From: Agarivorans litoreus
GTDB taxonomy: Bacteria; Pseudomonadota; Gammaproteobacteria; Enterobacterales; Celerinatantimonadaceae
Length of the DNA: 64,000 bases
NCBI RefSeq assembly: GCF_019649015.1
Contig: NZ_BLPI01000001.1
Location: 887,501-951,500 of the forward strand
Direction: 5' to 3'
In this document: positions 1 through 8,028 of the stretch, piece after piece
How the letters are laid out: each line of letters begins with the position of its first letter
How positions within the stretch are numbered: the first letter of the stretch is position 1
Position numbers and translations under genes: made by a program
The notes under the pieces: generated by a model
Seen by the model: only the letters and a program-made list of their open reading frames with translations
Database searches by the model: none
What the model was told of the DNA's origin: nothing

Positions 1-1030
1 AGTCCTTCGCCGTATAGTTACCCATTACCGCCGCGTTGGCCTCAACCATGTCTTGTGGCACAGTGTTGTTAATGTCTAACAAAGTGGCTGGGTGATTAGT
101 AGCACAGGTGATCATGTACTCAGACAAAGCACCATAAATGTCAACTTCACAAGCAACCGGAATACCGCGCTGCGCTAAACGTGCATTTACGTAACATGGC
201 ACAAAACCAAAGAACTTCTCAAACGACGGCCAACACTTATTGGCAAACACGCCAAAGGTAGACGCGCCCATATTAGCCGCATGAAAATCTAACAAAGCCG
301 CTTCGTATTGCGCCAGCTTAGGCAGCAAATCTGGGTATGGGTTGTTATCACCAAGTTCTGCTTCCATCTCGGCAACAATTTTAGGAATGTCGGCATGGCC
401 TTCGGCAGCTTGATAGATATCCAGCAAATCAAGCTCACTGTTTTCCATAATCTCTACGCCAAGATCAAACAAGGCTTTAATAGGCGCATTACAAGCCACA
501 AAATCTTGTGGACGCGGACCAAACGAGAAAATCTTAAGCCCTTGCAAACCCAAAATTGTGCGAGAAACCGGAACAAAATCGCCAATCATGTTGGCTACTT
601 CACTTGGCGTGCCAACTGGGTATTCTGGAATATGCACAGCTAAGTTACGCAAACCAGCACTGTAAGAAGCATTTAATACGCCGCAGTATGCATCGCCGCG
701 CGCATCTTTAAGCCCCGCAGTGGCTTCTTCGGCGGCAGCGACAAACATAGTTGGGCCAGCAAATCGCTGCGCCATAATGCTTAGTGGACCTTCTGGGCCA
801 AAGTTGCCTAAATAAATAACCAGTGAATTAATGCCTGCTTGCTCGGCTTCAGCTAAGGCTTTCACTACATCGTTTTCATTTTCGATAATGGTTTGTAGCT
901 CAACCACTTCAATGTCTTTTTCAGTGCACGCTGCAGCCACTGCTTGGCGGCGCTGCTCAGACAATGAAAGTGGGAAACAATCGCGGCTAACCGCAACAAT
1001 ACCTAATTTAACTTGTGGGATATTTATCAT
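1..1030 (-). CDS. L-fucose/L-arabinose isomerase-family protein (partial, C-terminus outside window)
   Basis: The minus strand is open from an ATG at 1030 to the window edge, giving 343 residues without a stop. The N-terminus (MINIPQVKLGIVAVSRDCFP) and later segments such as VIYLGNFGPEGP, NKCWPSF and CEVDIYGALSEYM match the layout of the COG2407 family, the L-fucose/L-arabinose isomerase-like proteins. These interconvert aldose and ketose sugars with a divalent metal in the cytoplasm. Members are usually a little under 500 residues, so roughly the last quarter lies beyond the edge. The real sugar cannot be told from this part; many COG2407 members are not true fucose isomerases. A strand-matched sugar operon would have to continue to the left of the window. 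Family call fairly sure, substrate unknown. Confidence 0.75.
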   Translation of the reverse strand, partial: MINIPQVKLGIVAVSRDCFPLSLSEQRRQAVAAACTEKDIEVVELQTIIENENDVVKALAEAEQAGINSLVIYLGNFGPEGPLSIMAQRFAGPTMFVAAAEEATAGLKDARGDAYCGVLNASYSAGLRNLAVHIPEYPVGTPSEVANMIGDFVPVSRTILGLQGLKIFSFGPRPQDFVACNAPIKALFDLGVEIMENSELDLLDIYQAAEGHADIPKIVAEMEAELGDNNPYPDLLPKLAQYEAALLDFHAANMGASTFGVFANKCWPSFEKFFGFVPCYVNARLAQRGIPVACEVDIYGALSEYMITCATNHPATLLDINNTVPQDMVEANAAVMGNYTAKD

Positions 1031-1369
1031 CACTCGCTCCACGGGTGCTTGGTCTTTGACCTTGGTTTTTTATTGCAGCCAGTGTGCAGCGAGAAGTAAC
1101 TGCGAGTGAATTGACCTTGGTCAATAAAGGGTAAGCTTGTAAGTTTGCGAAACAGCCATGTGAAAAAACATTAATTTGAAAAGGGATTTACAACATAACA
1201 ACAACAGATTTGTGAACAAAAAACGACGTTGGAAAGTAACAGGCAATGCAGAAGATAACAGTATATTTTGGCCACTCAATTAGGCTATATGAGCCAATAA
1301 AAAAGCCACAGTGTCGATAAGAGATTATGGCTTAACGACACTGAGGCTTAACTATTTGAGGTAGCAAGA
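1031..1369. other. intergenic region upstream of the isomerase gene
   Basis: About 340 bases with no credible gene. It holds the promoter region of the leftward isomerase gene and, at its right end, the terminator of the DUF3297 gene. The part between 1140 and 1290 is A-rich; no clear operator was recognised. Confidence 0.6.
1299..1347 (-). terminator. Rho-independent terminator of the DUF3297 gene
   Basis: On the minus strand, inverted arms at 1336-1347 and 1305-1316 (GCCTCAGTGTCG / CGACACTGTGGC, one mismatch) are followed by a run of six T residues at 1304-1299. The hairpin lies 23 bases after the stop of the DUF3297 gene. Confidence 0.8.
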
Positions 1370-1618
1370 CTATTTGTAAAAGGCTTCTACTTCACCCTTA
1401 AGTTTAATCAGCATTGGCTGGCCAAAACGGTCTTTAGCTTTAGGAGACGGGATTTTTACCCAACCTTCGCTAATGCAGTATTCTTCAACGTCGGTGCGCT
1501 CTTTGCCATTAAGTTTAATGCCAATGTCGTGCTCGAAACACTCGGCAACATGGAAAGGGCTGCGAGGGTTGCCCGCAAGGTGATCTGGCAAAGCAGGTTT
1601 AGCGTTATTTTCGCTCAT
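1370..1618 (-). CDS. DUF3297 family protein
   Basis: An 82-residue cytoplasmic protein with the features of DUF3297: an N-terminal LPDHLAxNPRSPFH segment, then FEHDIGIKLNGKERTDVEEYC, and a C-terminal IKLKGEVEAFYK. The family is short and widespread in Proteobacteria, and its function is not established. The ATG at 1618 is preceded by an AGGT-type ribosome site, and a strong terminator follows the stop, so it looks monocistronic. The one cysteine-containing segment (EEYCISEGWVKIP) is a conserved part of the family. Family call firm, function unknown. Confidence 0.85.
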   Translation of the reverse strand: MSENNAKPALPDHLAGNPRSPFHVAECFEHDIGIKLNGKERTDVEEYCISEGWVKIPSPKAKDRFGQPMLIKLKGEVEAFYK

Positions 1619-1715
1619 GTTAACTACCTGAAATACGTAAAAAGTGCGTCATTGTAGACAATGCCAGCGCTAGACTCAATAAACGAAAAAATCACGCTAA
1701 GCTCTATTGCCAGTG

Positions 1716-1886
1716 CTAGCTTCCAGACTCTGACGCTAAGGAAGCTGAGTTACTAGAAGGCTTTTTAGCAGCAAAAAAATCGCAGGCTTGGCGATCAGCC
1801 ATGGTTGGCTGTTCCCATGCTCCGCAAAGATCTTTTTGGTTTTCACGAGTTCGGGTAAATTGCCTGCATTGTCCGCACTTGTTCAT
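1716..1886 (-). CDS. small cysteine-containing hypothetical protein
   Basis: A 56-codon frame read on the minus strand starting MNKCGQCRQFTRTRENQKDLC. It has an N-terminal CxxC (C4, C7), further Cys at 21 and 35, and a Ser-rich tail. AAGGAAT stands eight to ten bases before the ATG at 1886, a good ribosome site. The CxxC...C...C pattern suggests a small metal-binding or redox fold, but I do not recognise a named family. It lies on the same strand as the neighbouring small genes with ordinary gaps. It could be a chance frame, though the ribosome site and the Cys pattern speak for a real gene. Confidence 0.55.
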   Translation of the reverse strand: MNKCGQCRQFTRTRENQKDLCGAWEQPTMADRQACDFFAAKKPSSNSASLASESGS

Positions 1887-1966
1887 ACTCTATTCCTTGA
1901 GGTTAAAACACCCCAAGAGGCTAAGTAATAAAGCGCTATAAGCTTTTGATATAAATCAATATATCA

Positions 1967-2281
1967 TTACTCAAGCAGAAGTGATTTAAGCGCCTTGCGA
2001 ATAAGTGTGTCGGTTATTTCACTGCTTACTACACGTGCAGCTAACAAACCCAGTACACCGGCTACGGCTAAGATCCAAATGGTTAAACCAAAGAGTAAAT
2101 AGCTGCCACCAAGCAATAGCAACAATAAACCTAAACGCACTAAATGAGTAATCAGCGGAAATACTGGTAAAGGACTGGAAGCATTAATCTGCTCACAAGC
2201 CTGCTCTAACAAGTCAAACTGCTTATCTCTTTCTAGATGGGCAATTTCTTCGAAATAATCTATGTAAGGTTTAACGTCCAT
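1967..2281 (-). CDS. small membrane protein of unknown function
   Basis: A 104-residue protein. Residues 1-40 are soluble and acidic/helical (MDVKPYIDYFEEIAHLERDK...), followed by two strongly hydrophobic stretches around residues 42-68 and 68-86 that should form a membrane hairpin, then a short charged tail (ITDTLIRKALKSLLLE). No family recognised. The start ATG at 2281 is only 15 bases from the end of the ISAs1 element (2297). The element therefore sits between this gene and its ancestral upstream region, leaving only the target-duplication sequence as leader. Expression may now depend on read-through from the transposase gene, which points the same way. The reading frame itself is intact. 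Confidence 0.6.
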   Translation of the reverse strand: MDVKPYIDYFEEIAHLERDKQFDLLEQACEQINASSPLPVFPLITHLVRLGLLLLLLGGSYLLFGLTIWILAVAGVLGLLAARVVSSEITDTLIRKALKSLLLE

Positions 2282-2286
2282 GTTTA

Positions 2287-2296
2287 CTCTAGTGAT
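2287..2296. repeat. left target-site duplication of the ISAs1 element
   Basis: CTCTAGTGAT directly flanks the left inverted repeat and is repeated exactly at 3492-3501. A 10-bp duplication fits the ISAs1 family. Confidence 0.9.
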
Positions 2297-3491
2297 CAGG
2301 GCGGGAGCATACTTTGATGGATTTATAACCCAAAGAAGACTCTTGCCCTATAATCATCGTTCCAACCCGCTTTCTTCAGCTTCACTTTTTGGCTCGGCGC
2401 ACCACATTCGCATTGCTTGAGCATATTCATCACAAAACGTCTAGATAACGCAATGTTTTCAACGGCACCATCTAAAGTAATACGAGAGCTATCTTCTTTA
2501 AAAACAACATCTAAAACATAATGTTGGCTGTTCTCAATCCGCCAATGCTGGCGAATATAATGGCCCAGTAGTTTGTGGTTTGGCGACAAAGAACTAATGT
2601 AGTAAGAGGTATCTACAGTACCTTTACCATTGATCACACGATGGCGTTCCACTGCTATGATGCTTCTTATCGTCGGCCATTTCTTCGCCAATTCGTCGGG
2701 CAATTTGGCCTTTATCTGAAATACGTATCGCTCTTCGCTGCGACCATGTTTTTTCTCTTTGACCTCGGTGACTATTTTCTCTTTACCTGCATCAAAAATC
2801 GCTTGGAACTGCTCCACAACAGCCGCTCTAAGCTTGGGCTGATTATTCTTAACCTGGACAACAACATGCGCTTGTTTTTCTTTGATTTTTTCTAGTGTTT
2901 CACGCTGGCAATGCAGTGCATCAACCGTGACAACACTACCCTTTACATTAATGACATCAAGCATTTGACGAACAATGCTTATTTCACCATTTTTAGTCTC
3001 AGTCGGCTTTTGGCTTAGAACGAGGCCACGCTCGGTGTCGTAAGCCGTGACCAACTGCAATGCTGTTTTCCTGTCGTTACGATAGGAGCCCCGTAGAACC
3101 TTTCCGTCAAAAGCGATAATGGGTTTGTTCTGAGTAGTTCGTTGTTCGTTAATCCAAAGAGCCAAAGCTTCAAGCAAAGATTCCGCAACAACGGAACGCA
3201 AGATGCGAGCTATCGTGTGTCTTCGAGGGATGCCATGCTCGAATGGTCGATATTTTCTTAACCAGTCGAGTTTTTCTTCTCCAAAAAATTCAATGTCTTG
3301 CCAACCTTCGCATCCCGATGCGATAGCGCTGATCACAAGGAACATAACATCAATAAGGTTGTGTTTCTGGTTGATGTCCGATCGAGTATCTTCTACAACA
3401 GATAAGTGTTCAATAAGGTTCAAAATGACTGTGCTGCTGAGGGTTTGGCACAATTAGATCATATTAGTTAACAAAGTGCGATCCCGCCCTG
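2297..3491 (-). mobile_element. ISAs1-family insertion sequence, complete
   Basis: A 1195-bp element bounded by imperfect 20-bp inverted repeats at 2297-2316 (CAGGGCGGGAGCATACTTTG) and, inverted, at 3472-3491 (CAGGGCGGGATCGCACTTTG), with three mismatches. Exact 10-bp target duplications flank it, and a single full-length transposase gene fills it. Intact repeats, duplications and reading frame suggest recent insertion and possible activity. It lies directly upstream of a small membrane-protein gene. Confidence 0.93.
2323..3453 (-). CDS. ISAs1 family transposase
   Basis: A 376-residue DDE transposase. The N-terminal region (about 10-100, with DIEFFGEEKLDWLRKY and GIPRRHTIARILR) is the DDE_Tnp_1-associated domain typical of ISAs1 transposases. 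The catalytic core follows: the first Asp in IAFDGKVLRGS, the second in VVTVDALHCQRET, and the Glu in the HWRIENSQHYVLDVVFKED block. It cuts and joins the element ends. Full length for the family (about 370-380), no frameshift. It fills nearly the whole element, from 32 bases inside one end to 26 bases inside the other. Very sure. Confidence 0.95.
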   Translation of the reverse strand: MCQTLSSTVILNLIEHLSVVEDTRSDINQKHNLIDVMFLVISAIASGCEGWQDIEFFGEEKLDWLRKYRPFEHGIPRRHTIARILRSVVAESLLEALALWINEQRTTQNKPIIAFDGKVLRGSYRNDRKTALQLVTAYDTERGLVLSQKPTETKNGEISIVRQMLDVINVKGSVVTVDALHCQRETLEKIKEKQAHVVVQVKNNQPKLRAAVVEQFQAIFDAGKEKIVTEVKEKKHGRSEERYVFQIKAKLPDELAKKWPTIRSIIAVERHRVINGKGTVDTSYYISSLSPNHKLLGHYIRQHWRIENSQHYVLDVVFKEDSSRITLDGAVENIALSRRFVMNMLKQCECGAPSQKVKLKKAGWNDDYRARVFFGL

Positions 3492-3501
3492 CTCTAGTGA
3501 T
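3492..3501. repeat. right target-site duplication of the ISAs1 element
   Basis: CTCTAGTGAT, identical to 2287-2296, immediately after the right inverted repeat. Confidence 0.9.
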
Positions 3502-3682
3502 AGGGGTATGGAACCCATTTTACAATAAACTACGAGGTTTATCGCCGCCTACGATTAATGTGTAAAAAGCAGGATATTAAGAACAAATCATCGAACTTAA
3601 AAGCTCTGCAAATGGTTGCTCTTGAGTAAAATATTTTGCGAGCCGGTTGGTATCCAATCGCAACCCAAACTAAGGCAAGCAA

Positions 3683-3703
3683 GGCAAAGAATTAAGCTTT
3701 GCC
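3683..3703 (-). terminator. possible terminator hairpin after the chemoreceptor gene
   Basis: On the minus strand GGCAAAG and CTTTGCC form a 7-bp stem with a 7-base loop about 13 bases after the chemoreceptor stop. No strong T run follows, so this is a weak call. Confidence 0.35.
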
Positions 3704-3716
3704 TCTTGCCATTAAA

Positions 3717-5216
3717 TCACTTTTGAGTTTGATACAAGGCGACTCGTTGCTCCAGCGAAAGCATAGTATTAGCGACTTTTTCTGCGGTATCGGCAAGCAA
3801 CTGGCTTTGCTCAATTAACACGGTGTTTTTGTCTCTGATCTCATTAATACTTTGCTCTATCTGGTTACAAGCATCGGTTTGTTCGGTGGTGCTGTTAGCT
3901 ATTTGGGTATTCACATCGCGCATATCACTTACGCTCTGATTAATTTGAGAAAGCGCGCTACCACCAGACTCAATTTTGGCTTTAGACTCATCGGAATACA
4001 CCAACCCTTTTTGCATTGAATCTACCACTTGCGAAGCGTTGGTTTGCAAGGTATCGATGATTTGATTAACCTCTCCTGTCGATTGCTGGGTTCTGGCTGC
4101 CAATGCCCGCACTTCATCAGCCACTACTGCAAAACCGCGCCCTAACTCGCCTGCGCGGGCGGCTTCAATGGCGGCATTTAAGGCCAGCAAATTGGTTTGT
4201 TCCGATATCGCTTTAATCACTTCGATAACCGCGTTAATTCCTTGTACATTGTCGTTAAGTTGGCTGGTATAAACTTCCGAATCGCTAAGCAAGCTATTTA
4301 GTGTTTGGGTGGCAGCTACCGATTCATCTACATCTTTTGAGCCAGACTGAATTTGCGCCTCTACGGACTCCGCGGCATTTGCCGCATTGCTGGCATTATC
4401 AGCCACATGACGCGCCGAATGGGATAACTGCACAGAGGCGCTAGCGACAGAATCACTTTGCTGCATTTGCTGCATAACAATTTCTTTGGTTTCGCTACTT
4501 TGCTGGTTTAGCCCACTCACTAAACCATTTATATCGACAATAGATTGTTTTAAGTCGCTAAACAGTTCATTGAATTCGGTAATTAAAGTATTGAATGCAA
4601 TCACCGTGGGGTGCTCAGTATTGCTGGTAATAGTGGCAGTAAGGTCTTTGTTTTCAGCCAACTTATCGACGGCCAAAATAACCGAGTTCGACACCTTCGC
4701 ATCCTTAGCCATGTTGATCGCGTAAAAAATCAGTACCCCACTTTCTACCACCACAAAAGCTGCGTGCACAAAAGCCGTTCCCCAGGAGCAACCGGTGCTA
4801 TATAAAATCACCGGTATACCGCCTAAACTCGCATCATTTAGCTGCAAAGCAGTAAACACCAAGTGATGCACGGCAATTAAGCCCGCCGCAGCCACCACTG
4901 GTAACCAATCTTTGTAGATCAATACAAACGCCAAGGCCGCAAAGATATGAAAATGCATTTCTAATCGGCCCAATTGGGCCTGAATCATTACCATGGAATA
5001 CACCATCAGCAACATGGCATTTATGCAAGAAGACAGACGAGTTCCGCGCATATACGTATAGTTAAGCAAGGCTACAATAGAGATGAGCACCGACATGGTT
5101 AGCGCAAAAGAATGGCTTGCGTAACCAATAGGTACCAGCAGCCCTACTACTGGTAAATGAGCCAATAAAATGTACAGTACCTGCTTATCGGCTAGCTGTG
5201 CGGAGTTAGAAATCAT
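3717..5216 (-). CDS. methyl-accepting chemotaxis protein with histidine-rich membrane sensor
   Basis: A 499-residue inner-membrane chemoreceptor. Residues 10-170 form about six membrane segments with no large periplasmic loop. Within them lie H20, E86/H88/H90 (EMHFH), H117-H118, H151 and E158, a spacing that could hold a metal or haem in the membrane. Residues 200-495 form the cytoplasmic signalling coiled coil. Its hairpin tip carries the conserved [19 protein letters not shown] and [13 protein letters not shown] segments that bind CheA/CheW. There is no HAMP region I can recognise. Its start codon overlaps the stop of the upstream SCO-like gene by four bases (ATGA), so the two are translated together. 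The signal is unknown; a redox, oxygen or copper cue is inferred from the partner and the histidines. Confidence 0.9.
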   Translation of the reverse strand: MISNSAQLADKQVLYILLAHLPVVGLLVPIGYASHSFALTMSVLISIVALLNYTYMRGTRLSSCINAMLLMVYSMVMIQAQLGRLEMHFHIFAALAFVLIYKDWLPVVAAAGLIAVHHLVFTALQLNDASLGGIPVILYSTGCSWGTAFVHAAFVVVESGVLIFYAINMAKDAKVSNSVILAVDKLAENKDLTATITSNTEHPTVIAFNTLITEFNELFSDLKQSIVDINGLVSGLNQQSSETKEIVMQQMQQSDSVASASVQLSHSARHVADNASNAANAAESVEAQIQSGSKDVDESVAATQTLNSLLSDSEVYTSQLNDNVQGINAVIEVIKAISEQTNLLALNAAIEAARAGELGRGFAVVADEVRALAARTQQSTGEVNQIIDTLQTNASQVVDSMQKGLVYSDESKAKIESGGSALSQINQSVSDMRDVNTQIANSTTEQTDACNQIEQSINEIRDKNTVLIEQSQLLADTAEKVANTMLSLEQRVALYQTQK

Positions 5217-5797
5217 AATAAATCACCTTGTTGCAATAACTTAAAATCGGTAACTACCTGGCTAATATCAAGGTTTTGCTGGGTATATACCAAGCTCACC
5301 TCACCTTGAGGGTTAAGCAGGTACAAGTATGCTGAGTGGTCAACAACTTGCTGGTCGAAACTGGTTGAGACATAACCTGGAAAGCGTTGTGATACCTCGA
5401 TAGATTGCTGAAAGTCAGCAACCTGACGAAACTCCACCTTGTTTAACATCGCAGAGCTAAAGGCCTGTTGAGGGGCAGACATCACTAAATCAATATACAA
5501 AAACTGGGCGGCCTGTAATGCCGCATCATCGGCTAAGGCCGCTAAATTGAGTAACTGGCGAGGGCAAGCCTGACTACAGCCCTGAAAGCCCAAAAACAAA
5601 TAAGTATATTTGCCATGGTAATCACTAAGCTCACCCTGCTGATTTAGCAAAATATTGTAAGCCTGAGCTTGGCTAAGTTGCCCATAAAAATCGCCAGCTT
5701 GGGAAACTGGCTTTACAAATGGCAACGCAAAAGCAAACACGGCTGGGCAAACAAACAGCAAAAGTGCCCTAAATTTAACGAGATACTGGTTCATCAT
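5213..5797 (-). CDS. SCO1/SenC-like thioredoxin-fold protein
   Basis: A 194-residue protein with an N-terminal hydrophobic export or anchor segment (about residues 10-28) and a thioredoxin-like domain. C74 and C78 stand in GCSQACP, matching the CxxxC of SCO proteins. H154 in [16 protein letters not shown] matches the distal copper-ligand histidine. SCO proteins carry copper to, or reduce thiols of, cytochrome oxidase CuA sites in the periplasm. Here no oxidase gene is near. Instead the gene overlaps a chemoreceptor by four bases, which suggests a sensing role. Spacing of Cys and His is right for the family, though overall similarity is modest. Start taken at ATG 5797; the next codon is also ATG. 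Confidence 0.72.
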   Translation of the reverse strand: MMNQYLVKFRALLLFVCPAVFAFALPFVKPVSQAGDFYGQLSQAQAYNILLNQQGELSDYHGKYTYLFLGFQGCSQACPRQLLNLAALADDAALQAAQFLYIDLVMSAPQQAFSSAMLNKVEFRQVADFQQSIEVSQRFPGYVSTSFDQQVVDHSAYLYLLNPQGEVSLVYTQQNLDISQVVTDFKLLQQGDLL

Positions 5798-5902
5798 TTC
5801 AGCTTAGTTGCAGCCAGACTAGTAACCCAGTTATCAGTAATCGGGTTTTTGAACTGTCTCTCATTTTTTAGCGAGGCAATAGCCAAGCGAATAAAGGCCA
5901 TA

Positions 5903-5936
5903 GAGAAAAGAAAAAGCGAATGCCCAGCACTCGCTT
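5903..5936 (-). terminator. terminator of the NmrA-like gene
   Basis: On the minus strand AAGCGA (5936-5931) and TCGCTT (5919-5914), with an inner TG/CA pair, form a hairpin followed by a T-rich tract (TTTCTTTTCT). It begins 24 bases after the stop at 5960. Confidence 0.65.
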
Positions 5937-5959
5937 GTTAATGGAGACGTTGATTTAAA

Positions 5960-6781
5960 CTATAGTTGCCAGGCACCTGCTGCATGAGCTTCCGCCGCAT
6001 AGGCAGAAAAAGATTTAGGCTTGCGCCCCAAAGCTTGCTCTACCCCCTTGCACAAATGGCTATTTCGACCATCCATTACCGACCCAAATAACTCATTCAT
6101 TAGCCATAACATGTCTGCTGGCATGCCTTGTTTTTTTAGTGCTTCAACAAACTGGCTTACACTAATATCGATAAACTCAATGGGCTTATTTTGTGCTTGA
6201 GCAACTTGCGCCACGCAGTCGCGCAGGGTTAATAACTCGGGGCCCGTTACTTCAAACAAAGTATTTGCTAAAGCCGGTTTAGTTAAACAAGCTACTGCCA
6301 CTTCGGCAATGTCGTCTACATCGACAAAGGGCTCTAATACATCACCGGCTGGCAAAGCAACTTGTCCGGCGATCACCGACTCAATTAAAAAGCCTTCACT
6401 AAAGTTTTGCGAAAACCAACTGGCTCGCACTACATTCCACTTTAAACCGCTATTAATGAGTTGTTGCTCTGCCTGCTCGGCGCCTTGCTCACCTCTGCCC
6501 GATAGCAACACTAGGTGTTTTATGCCGGCTTTTTTAGCCTGTACGATAAACTCCGCAATATGTTGTTTGGCGGCGGGAACCGCCAGATCGGGTTGGTAAG
6601 TTACGTAAGCAGACTCGCAACCCTGCATTGCCTCTAGCCAAGTATCTGGTTTGAGCCAATCAAAAGCTGGAGAGCTTGAGCGGGAAACACCGCGAGTACT
6701 TATGCCTTTAGCCTGCAGTAGTGATTCTACGCGACGTCCGGTTTTACCTTTTGCGCCAATAATTAAGGTGGTTGCTGTCAT
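5960..6781 (-). CDS. NAD(P)-binding NmrA-like oxidoreductase
   Basis: A 273-residue atypical short-chain dehydrogenase. The N-terminal Rossmann motif is IIGAKGKTGRRV (GxxGxxG type), followed by YVTYQPD, a VVRASWFSQNF segment and a late FEVTGPELLTLRDC segment. All are typical of the NmrA/quinone-oxidoreductase-2-like (QOR2, YtfG-type) group. Such proteins bind NAD(P)H and act as quinone reductases or as redox sensors. The active-site YxxxK of classical enzymes is not obvious, as expected for this group. It is transcribed away from an AraC-type regulator across a 134-base gap, the usual arrangement for a regulator and its target. Exact substrate unknown. Confidence 0.8.
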   Translation of the reverse strand: MTATTLIIGAKGKTGRRVESLLQAKGISTRGVSRSSSPAFDWLKPDTWLEAMQGCESAYVTYQPDLAVPAAKQHIAEFIVQAKKAGIKHLVLLSGRGEQGAEQAEQQLINSGLKWNVVRASWFSQNFSEGFLIESVIAGQVALPAGDVLEPFVDVDDIAEVAVACLTKPALANTLFEVTGPELLTLRDCVAQVAQAQNKPIEFIDISVSQFVEALKKQGMPADMLWLMNELFGSVMDGRNSHLCKGVEQALGRKPKSFSAYAAEAHAAGAWQL

Positions 6782-6915
6782 CTTGTGCTCCTAAATATTT
6801 GTTGAAGACATAGTGTGTTAATCACCTATTTAGTATTTGATAAAGCAACTGGATGTTTAATACCCTTAAAGCTACAATTTTTAACCATTCGTCCAAATAA
6901 GCGAGAGTAAGGGTT

Positions 6916-7866
6916 ATGTCCATCAATCCGGTATTTTTTCCTACTGCTAACGACCCTTTGGGAGAAACGCTGCATCAACTGCGGGTAGATGGCGGATTGT
7001 ATTGTCGCTCGGTGTTGCGCGGGGACTGGTCTATCTCTATGCCGCTTTTGCCTGGTAAGTTGATGTTTCACATAGTGACGAAAGGCCAGTGCTGGTTGTG
7101 TATTAACAATCAAGCTCCGCAACAACTAAAACAAGGCAGTTTGGTATTAATACCGCACACACTTGGTCATAGCTTAACGAGCAATCCTCAACTAAGCCCC
7201 ACGCCACTTTTTGAGTCTGGGGTAAAACGCCTAAGTGAGAGATACGAAACCTTAGAGATTAACCAAAGCGGCGAGTTAACAGAGGTAACCTGTGGTGTGC
7301 TCGGCTTCGACCAGCTGGCGGCGCAACAACTCATTCAGCAATTGCCACCGGTATTAAGCCTGCACCAAAGTGAGTTAGAACACCCGCAATGGCTTACCAA
7401 TACCCTTGATCTTATTACCGCTGAAGCGCAGCAACTTAAACCTGGCGGGGAAACCATCATTACCCACTTGGCCGATATTCTGGTGATACAGCTCATTCGC
7501 CATTGGCTTGAACAAGCGCCACAGGCCAGTGAAGGTTGGTTGGGAGCATTACGCGATAAACAAATAGGCATCGCCTTACGGGCGATTCACCACCAGCCAG
7601 AAAAAAGCTGGACAGTGGCAAGCCTAGCCCAAGAATGTGGTATGTCGCGCTCGGGGTTTTCAGCCCGGTTTAGCCAACTCATTGGCAACAGCGTTAAAAA
7701 CTACCTCACTCAATGGCGAATGAACCTCGCTCATCAGCGCTTACAGCAACAGCACGTTCCGTTAATAGAACTGGCCGAAGAGCTCGGCTATAACTCTGAA
7801 GCGGCTTTTTCTCGGGCGTTTAAGCGGGTAATTGGCAAATCACCAGGTAAGGTCTACTCAATGTAG
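6916..7866 (+). CDS. AraC family transcriptional regulator with cupin sensor domain
   Basis: A 316-residue regulator. Residues 1-190 form a cupin ligand domain of the kind that often begins AraC-type regulators (DPLGETLHQLRVDGGLYCRS, then MPLLPGKLMFHIVTKGQCWL). Residues 220-316 hold the two helix-turn-helix motifs (WTVASLAQECGMSRSGFSARF and VPLIELAEELGYNSEAAFSRAFKRVIGKSPGKV). It should bind DNA as a regulator of the divergent NmrA-like gene, whose start is 134 bases away. The ATG at 6916 follows TAAGGG at a proper distance. Ligand unknown. Good confidence in the family. Confidence 0.9.
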   Translation: MSINPVFFPTANDPLGETLHQLRVDGGLYCRSVLRGDWSISMPLLPGKLMFHIVTKGQCWLCINNQAPQQLKQGSLVLIPHTLGHSLTSNPQLSPTPLFESGVKRLSERYETLEINQSGELTEVTCGVLGFDQLAAQQLIQQLPPVLSLHQSELEHPQWLTNTLDLITAEAQQLKPGGETIITHLADILVIQLIRHWLEQAPQASEGWLGALRDKQIGIALRAIHHQPEKSWTVASLAQECGMSRSGFSARFSQLIGNSVKNYLTQWRMNLAHQRLQQQHVPLIELAEELGYNSEAAFSRAFKRVIGKSPGKVYSM

Positions 7867-8028
7867 CCAGCTAAGTTCTCCGCTAAACTTGCGGCTCTTA
7901 ATAACAGCACCAATACTCAAGTAGCTTGCCTGTGCAACAGCATGTGTTTGGCGGCATAATGTGGATACTTTTAGCAGTATTTGCAGCGGTTTTTCAACTT
8001 AAGTCATTTATTGATCAAGGAAGAAATA

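Noticed and set aside
3683-3703. Strong terminator after the chemoreceptor gene
   Set aside because: Hairpin present but without a T run; kept only as a weak feature.
7981-8028. Earlier TTG start of the alkylsulfatase
   Set aside because: It would place 16 residues before a clean signal peptide, and the ribosome site fits the ATG at 8029.
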